Assembly (NCBI GenBank): GCA_016196035.1
Contig: JACPYM010000053.1
Location: 50,383 to 114,382 of the forward strand
Source of the DNA: Acidobacteriota bacterium
GTDB lineage: Bacteria > Acidobacteriota > Blastocatellia > RBC074
DNA length: 64,000 nucleotides
Direction of reading: 5' to 3'
The notes under the pieces are model-generated. The model made no database searches and was not told where the DNA came from. It was given only the letters and a program-made list of their open reading frames with translations. The position numbers and the translations under genes are program-made. Of the stretch, positions 45,874 through 56,344 are shown one piece after another. The stretch's first letter is position 1, and every line of letters begins with the position of its first letter.

Positions 45874-46205
45874 GGGATTGTTCCTTTGCGTTTTTAGTTG
45901 AATTCGGATTACTTATGCATGGCTTTGGAAGAGAAGCGAATTTGAATTCGCGAGATCAACCCTCTCTGACACTCTTATACTAGCAAAGTCTTGCTCGGAT
46001 TGCATGTTTTCGGCCCCCAAAAAACACCCTCAAAAACTTGCCTGACTTTTCCCAATGTAGATGATGTCGCGGCTCTAACTTCAGAGCCGAAGAAGTCGCA
46101 CTCTCCACACCGAGAGAGTTCTCAACGTAAAGACGATTCGATGGGCCGCAACGCCTTCGGGCAAGCGTTCCATCCGGTTTATCTCAACACAAAGGAGAAA
46201 CTCGC
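45874..46205. other. divergent intergenic region, 332 bp
   Basis: It must hold promoters for the amidohydrolase (minus) and the DUF6178 gene (plus). It is AT-richer than its surroundings. I see no clear operator; the ribosome site AAAGGAG for the plus-strand gene is at its end. Confidence 0.4.
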
Positions 46206-47936
46206 ATGAACAGTCTTGGGAACGCCTTGCAATCACAAACCGCACATCCTGACAATGCGAATCGGTCAGGCGACCTGCCCGTGCGCCGTGATGCGCCAGA
46301 CGGGCGCAATCTGCTTGCTCGCATTCTGGACACGCCACACCTGGCGCAGGTTGTCCCGCAATTGCAGCCTGAAGTGCTGCACCGGGTCATTCAGCATTGT
46401 GGACTTGAAGATTGCGGCGAACTCGTGGCGCTGACCACACCCGAACAGTTGGCGCGTGTCTTTGATCACGACTTGTGGCGCGCCAACCAGCCTGGGCAGG
46501 ACGAGCAGTTTGATGCCGAACGTTTCGGCGTGTGGATCGAGGTCCTGTTGGAAAACGGCGCTGAGGTGACGGCACAGAAGCTGGCGGCGATGGACGCAGA
46601 ACTTGTGATCTCCGGGCTTGCACAGCACGCGCTCGTCTACGACCGTGCGGCGGTTACGCCCTATGAGACGCTGGAGGGAGAACTGATCACTTTCTACGCG
46701 GATGCGATTAGCGCTTTTGATAATGGACTCTCCTTCGAAGCCGGTGGCTATTTGCTCTTGGCCAAGCGCGCTGATTCCTGGGAGGCAATTGTCGAGGTGC
46801 TGATGGCGCTCGGCGAAACGCATCCTGGCTATTTCAATCAAGTGCTGCACGGCTGCATCAGGCTCTCAAACACTGGCTTCGAGGACGATGGGCTGGATGA
46901 CTTGCTCGCCGCTGGGGAGCAGGTGATGTTCGATCTGGCGGGCGGTCGTGAAGGTCGCCGGGAGAAGCAGGGATATGTGACGCCCGGGCAGGCACGCGCG
47001 TTTCTTCAGATGGCACGGGAGCTTCGTCTTGATGCCGCCGCCAAGCCAACGGCCAACCCGCTCGCGCGTGCCTATTTCCGAGCCATCAACGAGACGCCAA
47101 CGACTGATACCAACAGCGCCTCAAGCCCAGCGGGACTTTTGGCGAAGAGATCGGAGCCTGCGCCGGAGCAATCCGCCGAGTCGGTCGCCGCAATCTACGA
47201 GTTACTTCTTGATGCGGGAGTCATTCCACAGCCACTGCGCGCCTTGCTCGCCGGAGCAGTAGAGCACTTGCCACGTCTCAATGAGATCAAAGCACGGCTG
47301 GAATTTGCGCTCAACCAAAACTATTCCGCCTATTTGGCCAGACAAGAAGAACTCGCTTATCTGGCGAATGTGTTGATGGCCGGATGTTCCATTCAGGCAC
47401 GGCCTTTTACGGCGCAAGAGGCGTCGGACGCTGCCCTCGCGACCTGCAACCTTGGCTTGGAAAACTGGCCCCCTCACTGGCTCCCGGCAAACTCGACAGC
47501 GCTGCCCACCTCCTTCCTCGTCGCTCATGACCTGATTAGCGTGTTTCAGGTCGGATGGAAGATTCTTCATGACAACGTCGGCATGTACGCGGCGAACCAA
47601 CTGATCGAAGTCCTGAAACGCATGCGGTGCGACGATCGCGAGATTCAAAGGGACTTGGATGTGCTTCGCATCAAGCTGGCGAAACATTGGCAGGCCGGTG
47701 CGCCCTGGCACGCCCGGGACGCGCTGGAGGTGCTCGCGATTCTGGATACGTCGGCGTGGGCCGCACTGCTTACGCTGATTGACGAATGCCCGACGCTGCA
47801 CGCAGTTGTCGGCGCGTCACGAGACTCGCGCACGCTCTCTGTCAACGCTTCTGATTTCGAGTTCATTTCGGAGAACAGCCAGATCGCATCCGTCCGCGAA
47901 TTCATGCGATCGTTGCCGGAAACACTGTGCCTCTGA
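46206..47936 (+). CDS. DUF6178-like protein
   Basis: A 576-residue soluble, helix-rich protein with no signal peptide. Early text (LLARILDTPHLAQVVPQLQPEVLHRVIQHCGLEDCGELVALTTPEQL, shortened here) and the LWRANQPGQDEQFDAERFGVWIEVLLE region resemble DUF6178 proteins, which are of unknown function. The assignment is from memory of the family pattern. It has no operon partner: it is followed by a perfect palindrome and a methyltransferase with its own ribosome site. Confidence 0.6.
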   Translation: MNSLGNALQSQTAHPDNANRSGDLPVRRDAPDGRNLLARILDTPHLAQVVPQLQPEVLHRVIQHCGLEDCGELVALTTPEQLARVFDHDLWRANQPGQDEQFDAERFGVWIEVLLENGAEVTAQKLAAMDAELVISGLAQHALVYDRAAVTPYETLEGELITFYADAISAFDNGLSFEAGGYLLLAKRADSWEAIVEVLMALGETHPGYFNQVLHGCIRLSNTGFEDDGLDDLLAAGEQVMFDLAGGREGRREKQGYVTPGQARAFLQMARELRLDAAAKPTANPLARAYFRAINETPTTDTNSASSPAGLLAKRSEPAPEQSAESVAAIYELLLDAGVIPQPLRALLAGAVEHLPRLNEIKARLEFALNQNYSAYLARQEELAYLANVLMAGCSIQARPFTAQEASDAALATCNLGLENWPPHWLPANSTALPTSFLVAHDLISVFQVGWKILHDNVGMYAANQLIEVLKRMRCDDREIQRDLDVLRIKLAKHWQAGAPWHARDALEVLAILDTSAWAALLTLIDECPTLHAVVGASRDSRTLSVNASDFEFISENSQIASVREFMRSLPETLCL

Positions 47937-47943
47937 CCGGTAT

Positions 47944-47992
47944 GTGCCTACATTGATCATCAACATCGGATGTTGATGATCAATGTAGGCAC
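47944..47992 (+). repeat. perfect 24-nt palindrome with a 1-nt spacer, terminator-like
   Basis: Arms 47944-47967 and 47969-47992 are exact reverse complements, with only G47968 between them, 7 nt after the DUF6178 stop. The word GATCATCAACATC and its complement are unlike the GC-rich surroundings. As RNA it would form a ~22-bp stem; no T-run follows. As DNA it is a near-perfect cruciform site. Confidence 0.85.
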
Positions 47993-48045
47993 CGCTCATC
48001 GAGAGGCATCACTTTGCGCAAACCGTTTAACCGGAGGAAACAATA

Positions 48046-48834
48046 ATGGCGACTGACCAAATCTGCTTCGATAACGGGGCGGCCTACGAACGATATATGG
48101 GGAAGTGGAGCCAGCTTGCAGGCGAGGTTTTCCTCGACTGGCTTGCCCCTAAAGAAGATTTGCGCTGGCTCGACGTTGGCTGCGGCAATGGCGCCTTTAC
48201 CGAAATGCTGGTCGAGCGGTGCGCGCCAGCCTCAGTCCAAGGCATAGACCCGTCTGAGGAACAGCTTGCCTATGCGCGCACACGACCTGCGTCGCGCATC
48301 GCCCAGTTTCGTCGGGGCGATGCCATGGCACAGCCTTTCCCCGCTGACACGTTTGACGTGGCCGTCATGCCGCTGGTGATTTTCTTCGTTCCCGACCCGG
48401 CCCAGGGCGTGGCCGAAATGGCGCGCGTGGTTGGCCCGGGCGGTCTCGTCACAGCTTATGCGTGGGACATGCCGGGCGGGGGGGTTCCTTATGAGGCGCT
48501 GCAATCTGAGATGCGCGAAATGGGCCTGGCCGTGCTAGCACCGCCAAACCCTGACGCGTCAAAAATAGATGCATTGCAGGACTTGTGGACTGGCGCAGGG
48601 CTGGCGGTCGTCGAGACGCGGCAAATCACCGTGCAACGAACCTTCGCCGATTTTGACGACTATTGGACGACCATCCTCGGCGGGCCGAGCGTTAGTCCAA
48701 CCCTCGCGGCGCTGACCGCCGAAGACCTTGCTCTGCTCAAAGGGCGGATGCGGACGCGCCTGTCGGCAGATGTCGCAGGCCGCATCACCTATAGCGCCTG
48801 GGCTAACGCGGTAAAGGGGCGCGTTCCGAACTAA
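48046..48834 (+). CDS. class I SAM-dependent methyltransferase
   Basis: A 262-residue Methyltransf_11/25-type protein. The SAM motif is LDVGCGNGAF, the acidic residue after strand 2 is in VQGIDPSEEQL, and motif DAMAQPFPADTFDVAVMPLV is clear. The N-terminal YERYMGKWSQLAGEVFLDWL is common to a widespread subgroup of unknown substrate. CGGAGG precedes the ATG. Substrate unknown; a small molecule is likely. Confidence 0.85.
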   Translation: MATDQICFDNGAAYERYMGKWSQLAGEVFLDWLAPKEDLRWLDVGCGNGAFTEMLVERCAPASVQGIDPSEEQLAYARTRPASRIAQFRRGDAMAQPFPADTFDVAVMPLVIFFVPDPAQGVAEMARVVGPGGLVTAYAWDMPGGGVPYEALQSEMREMGLAVLAPPNPDASKIDALQDLWTGAGLAVVETRQITVQRTFADFDDYWTTILGGPSVSPTLAALTAEDLALLKGRMRTRLSADVAGRITYSAWANAVKGRVPN

Positions 48835-48932
48835 TTTTGTTCGACTCCGCAGCGTCCGGCTTTCGGGCGATTTCCTTGCGGTATATGATCTCATCGTTTT
48901 TGAGCAGACTAGCTTTTCCATTCTCCGCAGGC

Positions 48933-48965
48933 CGCCGATGACAAAGCAGGGCTTTGATCTTTGCG
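48933..48965 (+). pseudogene. 3'-end fragment of a molybdopterin-subunit gene
   Basis: The DNA GCCGATGACAAAGCAGGGCT and what follows match the last codons of the large-subunit genes (44747-44778; protein end PMTKQGFSFA) with one inserted base and a few changes. No other part of the gene is present, so it is a recombination scar. Confidence 0.55.
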
Positions 48966-49027
48966 AAAAGACATCCCCCATTGGCGCCGGGGCGATCTGC
49001 AAATAATTTGATCAGGTGAGACCGACA

Positions 49028-49785
49028 ATGAATAGACACATACGGCACGTGAGGCCTCTCTGGTTGAGGCGCACTTGGAAGATGCGAGTTGCAGTAAGCG
49101 TCGCAGCATGTTTATGCGTGCTTGCTCTGGCGCGTTCTCTCTCAGAGTTGGCACCGATGCGCGTCTGCGCACAGCAGCCTGCGCCGGCAAAACCGGTCGT
49201 GGTGCAACCGGGAGCGCCGGGGAAACCCACGCGGGCGCTTCCCGCAACGACAAAAGCCAAGTTGCCGCCCGTTGCCAAGGCGGATGTGCAGTTCATGCAA
49301 GGCATGATCGTGCATCACGCTCAAGCGGTGGAGATGACGGCGCTAATCGAATCGCATACCGAGAACGAGGAAGTGCGGTCGCTGGGCGCGCGCATCAGCC
49401 ACTCGCAAGCTGACGAAATCAAGTTCATGAAACGTTGGCTCGTGTCGCGCGGGCAGCCCATCGAGATGACGATGACTGAAATGCACCAGATGCATCACGG
49501 GAAAATGTCGCACGAAGAGATGATGTTGATGCCGGGGATGCTAACTGCCGCGCAGATGGCGGCGCTCAGGCAAGCCAAAGGCGATGAGTTCGACCGTCTG
49601 TTTTTGACCGGGATGATTCAGCATCACGGCGGCGCGTTGGATATGGTCAAAGATTTGTTTGACACAGCAGGCGCGGGACAAGAGGCTGAATTGTTCAACT
49701 TCGCAACCGATGTAGACAGCGGCCAGCGCGCCGAAATCCGCATCATGCAAACCATGCTGGAGAAAACCCCTTCAAAGGAAAAACG

Positions 49786-49789
<4 letters not shown>
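49028..49789 (+). CDS. DUF305 protein, secreted or membrane-anchored
   Basis: A 253-residue protein with an N-terminal signal anchor (VAVSVAACLCVLALARSL) and two DUF305 ferritin-like helical halves: FMQGMIVHHAQAVEMTALIE and FLTGMIQHHGGALDMVKDLF. The paired His and Met residues fit metal (often copper) binding in the periplasm. A GTG at 49016 is also possible as start. The stop overlaps the LVIVD gene (ATGA); DUF305 and LVIVD genes are often paired, and a shared metal or surface role is plausible. Confidence 0.85.
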
Positions 49790-51786
<1,997 letters not shown>

Positions 51787-51806
51787 CTGATTCAGGAACC
51801 GCAAAA

Positions 51807-52190
51807 ATGAACTCCCTTCCAATCAACACAGACGACGCCGAGACATCGGGCACCACGTCTGAGACGTTGCTGCGAACCAGTTCGTCCTGGAACAACGTAC
51901 CGTATCAGGCTTACGCCGCAGGCTCGCCTGAACTCGTCGTGCGCAAAATCACTATTCCGGCGCGCGGTGTATTGCGCTGGCACGAACATCCGATGCCGAC
52001 GGCGGCTTATGTGCTTTCGGGCGAAATCACGGTTGAGGAACCAGACGGAAAGCAGCAGCACTTCACTGCGGGGCAAGTGATCCCTGAGCCTGTCAACACA
52101 GTGCATCGTGGAATAGTCGGCGATACGGATGCTGTCTTCATCGTGTTTTATGCCGGGGTGAAAGAGATGCCGTTAGCGAAAGGAACGTGA
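51807..52190 (+). CDS. small cupin protein
   Basis: A 127-residue single-domain cupin. Metal-type residues are in LRWHEHPMPTAAYVLSGE and a late His in NTVHRGIV. No signal peptide. Such proteins bind small ligands or are minor dioxygenases; no substrate can be named. It lies 20 bp after the LVIVD gene and may be co-transcribed. Confidence 0.8.
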   Translation: MNSLPINTDDAETSGTTSETLLRTSSSWNNVPYQAYAAGSPELVVRKITIPARGVLRWHEHPMPTAAYVLSGEITVEEPDGKQQHFTAGQVIPEPVNTVHRGIVGDTDAVFIVFYAGVKEMPLAKGT

Positions 52191-52250
52191 TGACGCTGCA
52201 AAATAGAAGCGCGCTGGTAACGTCAAAGCTATACGCACCAGATATTCAAA

Positions 52251-53039
52251 ATGAATATTGAGATAATTGACTTATCTGTAAACGTTCCCGGCGGAAGTGT
52301 CTTTGTCCGCCGTTGGAATTCAACCCATAACGCTCACTCGCCGATCATTCTGCTGCATGACTCCCTTGGTTGCGTAGCGCTTTGGCGAGACTTTCCCGCA
52401 ACGCTCGCTCACCACTTGCGCCGTCCAGTCATCGCGTATGACCGCCTCGGCTTCGGTCAATCATCAGCGCGCAATGAGTTGCCTTCGATAAACTTTATCA
52501 GCGAAGAAGCGGAGGTTTACTTTCCTTCGCTTCGCAGCGGGTTGGGCCTCACCGACTTCGCGCTCTTCGGTCACAGCGTAGGCGGAGCAATGGCGCTCTT
52601 GATCGCCGCTTCCTCTGGCAATCATTGCGAAGCAGTTATTACCGAAGCGGCACAGCCCTACGTCGAACAACTCACCTTGTCTTCCATTCGAGCAGGCAAA
52701 GAGCAATTCAGTCAGCCTGAACAATTCAACCGATTGACGAAATATCACGGCGATAAATCGCAGTGGGTACTGGATGCCTGGACAGAGGTTTGGCTGTCAC
52801 CTGAGTTCTGGTCGTGGAACCTCGACCCATACCTTGGTCTGGTGAGTTGCCCTGTGCTGGCGATTCACGGCGACTTGGATGAGTATGGTTCCGTAGCGTT
52901 TCCACACCGCATCACGAGCAGCGTAAATGGCCCGTCGGAGTTGGCAATCCTCAATCAATGCGGCCACGTACCCCACCGTGAGAGAAAAGAAGAGGTGCTG
53001 CGGCTTACTGCTTCATTCCTTGAGCGTCGGGCAAAATGA
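52251..53039 (+). CDS. alpha/beta hydrolase (cytoplasmic)
   Basis: A 262-residue hydrolase. It has the oxyanion region IILLHDSLGCVALW, a nucleophile elbow FGHSVGGAMALL, the acid in VLAIHGDLDEYG, and the terminal His in CGHVPHRERKEE. It lacks a signal peptide. The start overlaps a small AT-rich palindrome (ATATTCAAAATGAATAT) and has no clear ribosome site. The alcohol dehydrogenase follows after 3 bp. Confidence 0.83.
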   Translation: MNIEIIDLSVNVPGGSVFVRRWNSTHNAHSPIILLHDSLGCVALWRDFPATLAHHLRRPVIAYDRLGFGQSSARNELPSINFISEEAEVYFPSLRSGLGLTDFALFGHSVGGAMALLIAASSGNHCEAVITEAAQPYVEQLTLSSIRAGKEQFSQPEQFNRLTKYHGDKSQWVLDAWTEVWLSPEFWSWNLDPYLGLVSCPVLAIHGDLDEYGSVAFPHRITSSVNGPSELAILNQCGHVPHRERKEEVLRLTASFLERRAK

Positions 53040-53042
53040 CTT

Positions 53043-54083
53043 ATGAAAGCTGTCATCTACGAAGCCTTTAATGCAGCACCACAACTTAAGAATGTCCCTG
53101 ATCCAACGCCCGAAGCACATGGCGTAGTCGTCAAGGTTATGGCGACCGGTGTTTGCCGCAGCGACTGGCATGGCTGGGTCGGACACGACGCGGATATTCA
53201 ACCTCCACACGTGCCTGGTCATGAATTGGCTGGTGTGGTCGCAGCCGTTGGCAAAGACGTAATCAAATGGAAGCTCGGAGAGCGCGTCACCGTTCCGTTC
53301 GTAGGTGGCTGTGGCGCTTGCCCGCAATGCGCATCAGGCAATCAGCAGGTTTGCGATCATCAGTTTCAACCGGGCTTCACGCACTGGGGATCGTTTGCCG
53401 AGTATGTGTCCATTCATCACGCCGATACGAATCTTGTGCGCCTACCTGAGAGACTCAGTTTTCCTGCGGCAGCGAGCCTGGGTTGCCGGTTTGTCACGTC
53501 CTTTCGCGCGGTCATAGATCAAGGCAGAACTTCCGCCGGACAATGGGTAGCTGTGCACGGCTGTGGTGGCGTGGGTTTATCGGCGATTATGATTGCCAAC
53601 GCAATTGGCGCGAACGTCGTAGCAATAGACATTTCCGACGAAAAGCTCAGTCTGGCGAGCGCGTTGGGTGCAGTTGCCACTGTCAATGCCGCGCAAGTCG
53701 CCAATGTCGCCGAAGCTGTCATCGAAATTACCAACGGCGGCGCACACGTTTCGTTGGATGCGCTCGGACATCCCACGACGTGTTTCAATTCCATCAGCAA
53801 TCTGCGCAAACGCGGCAAACACATTCAAGTCGGGCTGCTGCTGGCAGACCACAGCACGCCGGCCATTCCGATGAGCAAAGTCATCGCGCACGAATTGGAA
53901 ATCCTCGGCAGCCACGGCATGCAAGCCCATCGTTACGACGCGCTCTTCGCAATGATCGAAGCCGGAAAGCTGAAGCCCGAAAAACTCATCGGCAGGACAA
54001 TCACGTTGGAACAGGCGATTGCAGCGCTCGTGAAGATGGATAAGTTCGAGGGTGCGGGCGTCACCGTCGTGACAGAATTCTGA
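53043..54083 (+). CDS. zinc-dependent alcohol dehydrogenase (MDR family)
   Basis: A 346-residue medium-chain dehydrogenase. The catalytic zinc site is GVCRSDWHG and GHELAGVV, the structural zinc site has four Cys in [17 protein letters not shown], and the cofactor fold shows [18 protein letters not shown] followed by IDISDEKL, suggesting NAD. It oxidises alcohols or reduces aldehydes in the cytoplasm. It starts 3 nt after the hydrolase stop and is probably coupled. It is the last intact gene of the accessory block. Confidence 0.9.
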   Translation: MKAVIYEAFNAAPQLKNVPDPTPEAHGVVVKVMATGVCRSDWHGWVGHDADIQPPHVPGHELAGVVAAVGKDVIKWKLGERVTVPFVGGCGACPQCASGNQQVCDHQFQPGFTHWGSFAEYVSIHHADTNLVRLPERLSFPAAASLGCRFVTSFRAVIDQGRTSAGQWVAVHGCGGVGLSAIMIANAIGANVVAIDISDEKLSLASALGAVATVNAAQVANVAEAVIEITNGGAHVSLDALGHPTTCFNSISNLRKRGKHIQVGLLLADHSTPAIPMSKVIAHELEILGSHGMQAHRYDALFAMIEAGKLKPEKLIGRTITLEQAIAALVKMDKFEGAGVTVVTEF

Positions 54084-54099
54084 GGCGGAAAATTACGAA

Positions 54100-54132
54100 C
54101 GCGAGTTTTACGGCGACGGGCGAACGCATGCG
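54100..54132 (+). pseudogene. second fragment of a molybdopterin-subunit gene
   Basis: The DNA ACGGCGACGGGCGAACGCAT and its flanks match the 3' part of the large-subunit gene at 40659-40693 (protein TATGERIRT). The rest is missing. Together with 48933-48965 it shows at least one further copy once stood here. Confidence 0.55.
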
Positions 54133-54175
54133 GCCCAAGCTCGGTCAGACGCAGCGGGCCACCGCCCGCCCTACG

Positions 54176-54348
54176 GGGCTTTTGTAAAGTCGTAATTCGG
54201 CCCATCTGCACAGCCCACTGATTCCCGATCCCCGATTCCTGATGGGCAAAAATGCTGAGAGTTTTACGAAACCAGGAATCAGGAATCGGGGATCAGGAAT
54301 CAGAGTTGTGTCTTTCACGTCGCGTGCTCGCTGACTTTGCAAAAGCCC
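54176..54348. repeat. two nested inverted repeats
   Basis: The outer arms GGGCTTTTGTAAAGTC (54176-54191) and 54333-54348 match 15/16. Inside, 54218-54243 and 54278-54303 match 25/26 and are built of GATTCC words (CCGATTCCTGAT). This nesting is like that at 17657-17928, with unrelated words. Confidence 0.78.
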
Positions 54349-54379
54349 TAGCCCGTCCTGGCCGTGTAGCCCGCGCAAG

Positions 54380-54408
54380 TTCACACTATCAGCCTTCGCG
54401 TTTATACT
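54380..54408 (+). promoter_or_regulatory. sigma-70-type promoter
   Basis: TTCACA (54380-54385) and TATACT (54403-54408) are 17 nt apart, a near-consensus pair. It sits 27 nt before the start codon of a small frameshifted gene and about 220 nt before the amidase, so it probably drives both. Confidence 0.6.
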
Positions 54409-54434
54409 GCCCACGCCGAAAGGAGTGCCAACCA

Positions 54435-54601
54435 ATGGATAAACGGCTGTCCAAACGCCTGCGCACAGCAATTTATGCGAGAGGCGCTGGCTGGCTGAAC
54501 AGCGTCGCGACTTGCCGGGCAGGCGCGGCTGGTTGCGCCTTATCAAACTTGCCGTGGTGGATTATGACAATCTGCTCTACCTCGGCGCTTACAATGCCTG
54601 A
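54435..54601 (+). pseudogene. small gene of about 55 codons with a frameshift
   Basis: AGGAG with 9-nt spacing precedes ATG 54435 (MDKRLSKRLRTAIYAR). The frame then meets a CTGGCTGGCTG repeat at about 54487, after which a different frame reads LAEQRRDLPGRRGWLRLIKL...LLYLGAYNA to a stop at 54601. Adding one base or one CTGG unit joins them. This suggests slippage in a real small gene, or an assembly error. No family recognised. Confidence 0.35.
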
Positions 54602-54625
54602 ATACGGCTTTCCATCAGAAAATAC

Positions 54626-56281
54626 ATGAAACACCACACCCGCTCACGCCGCCGTTTTCTGCAAACCGGCGCACAGGCAACCGCCTTCGCCATCCTGTCG
54701 CCACATACACGCGCACACAGCGAAGCCGCCTTTCAAATCGAAGAGGCCACCGTCAACCAACTGCAAGACGCCCAGAACAGCGGCGCACAGTCGGCGCAGT
54801 TGCTGGTTGAAGCCTATCTGAACCGCATTGACGAATTGGACAAGCACGGCCCGGCCATCAATTCCGTCATCGAACTCAATCCCGACGCGCTCAGTATCGC
54901 CGACCAACTCGATGCCGAACGCAAAGCGGGCAAAGTGCGCGGCCCGCTGCACGGCATCCCCGTCCTGATCAAAGACAACATTGATACGCACGACCGGATG
55001 ATGACGACGGCGGGTTCGCTGGCGCTGGAAGGTTCGATTGCGCCGCGCGACGCTTTCATCGTCGAACAGTTGCGCAAGGCGGGCGCGGTCATTCTGGGCA
55101 AGACGAATCTGAGTGAATGGGCGAACTTCCGTTCGTCCAAATCCATCAGCGGTTGGAGCGGACGCGGCGGGCAAACGCGCAACCCGTATGCGCTGGATCG
55201 CAATCCCTGCGGGTCGAGTTCGGGTTCGGGCGCGGCGGCGGCGGCGAATCTGTGTGCTGTGGCGGTGGGCACCGAAACCGACGGTTCGATTGTGTGCCCT
55301 TCAACCACAAACGGCTTGGTCGGCATCAAGCCTACGCTGGGGCTGGTCAGCCGGGCGGGCATCATTCCGATTGCGCATAGCCAGGATACGGCGGGGCCGA
55401 TGGCGCGCACAGTGGCCGATGCGGCGGCGCTGTTGAATGCGTTGACCGGTGTTGATCCGCGCGATGCGTTGACGCGCACGAGTACGGGCAAAGCTGATCG
55501 TGATTACACGCGCTTTCTCGCGCCGCACGGGTTGACGGGGGCGCGGCTGGGCGTGGTGCGCAAGTCGTTCGGCTTTAACGAGCACGTGGACAAGCTGATG
55601 GAAGCGGCCATCGAGGTGATGCGCCAGAAAGGCGCGATCATCATTGATCCGGCTGACATCCCGACGGCGGGCAAGTTCGATGCTTCCGAATTCGAGGTGC
55701 TGCTCTATGAGTTCAAGGCCGATCTGAACGCCTACCTGAAAACGCTGGGGCCGAATGCGCCGGTCAAGACGATCAAGGACATCATCGCGTTCAACGAAAA
55801 GCACGCCGACCGCGAACTGAAATTCTTCGGCCAGGACACGATGCTCAAGGCGCAGGCGAAAGGCGATTTGCATTCGCCCGCTTACCGCAAGGCGCTCGCC
55901 AAAAATCATTTGCTGACGGGCGCGCAAGGCATTGACGCCGTGATGACCAAATACCGGCTGGACGCGCTGATTGCGCCGACGGGCGGGCCGGCGTGGACGG
56001 TGGATTACGCCAACGGCGATCATTTCACGGGCGGGTTTTCGTCGGCGTCGGCGGTGGCGGGTTATCCGCACATCACGGTGCCGGCGGGGTTTGTTTACGG
56101 CTTGCCCGTCGGCATCTCGTTCGCGGGCCGGGCGTGGAGCGAGCCAAAGCTCATCAGTCTGGCGTATGCGTTTGAGCAGGCGACGCTGCGCCGCAAGCCG
56201 CCGCAGTTTTTGGAGCATGCAGATTTGCGGGCGGGCCGGTTGTATTCCAGCGATTGTTGCCAAGTGAGCGGCAATCGTTGA
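54626..56281 (+). CDS. exported amidase (amidase-signature family)
   Basis: A 551-residue amidase with a Tat-like leader (SRRRFLQTGAQATAFAIL). The Ser-cisSer-Lys triad is complete: Lys in GIPVLIKDNIDT, the Gly/Ser stretch GSSSGSGAAAAANL, and the nucleophile Ser in GTETDGSIVCPST. It should hydrolyse amides in the periplasm; the closest described group is glutamyl-tRNA amidotransferase A-like peptide amidases. Transcription probably starts at the promoter at 54380-54408. Confidence 0.88.
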   Translation: MKHHTRSRRRFLQTGAQATAFAILSPHTRAHSEAAFQIEEATVNQLQDAQNSGAQSAQLLVEAYLNRIDELDKHGPAINSVIELNPDALSIADQLDAERKAGKVRGPLHGIPVLIKDNIDTHDRMMTTAGSLALEGSIAPRDAFIVEQLRKAGAVILGKTNLSEWANFRSSKSISGWSGRGGQTRNPYALDRNPCGSSSGSGAAAAANLCAVAVGTETDGSIVCPSTTNGLVGIKPTLGLVSRAGIIPIAHSQDTAGPMARTVADAAALLNALTGVDPRDALTRTSTGKADRDYTRFLAPHGLTGARLGVVRKSFGFNEHVDKLMEAAIEVMRQKGAIIIDPADIPTAGKFDASEFEVLLYEFKADLNAYLKTLGPNAPVKTIKDIIAFNEKHADRELKFFGQDTMLKAQAKGDLHSPAYRKALAKNHLLTGAQGIDAVMTKYRLDALIAPTGGPAWTVDYANGDHFTGGFSSASAVAGYPHITVPAGFVYGLPVGISFAGRAWSEPKLISLAYAFEQATLRRKPPQFLEHADLRAGRLYSSDCCQVSGNR

Positions 56282-56344
56282 CAGTACGCTGCCACGCGCA
56301 GTGGTTTCGCACTTAACCCGCAGCAGTAATTTCCCAAATTGCCT

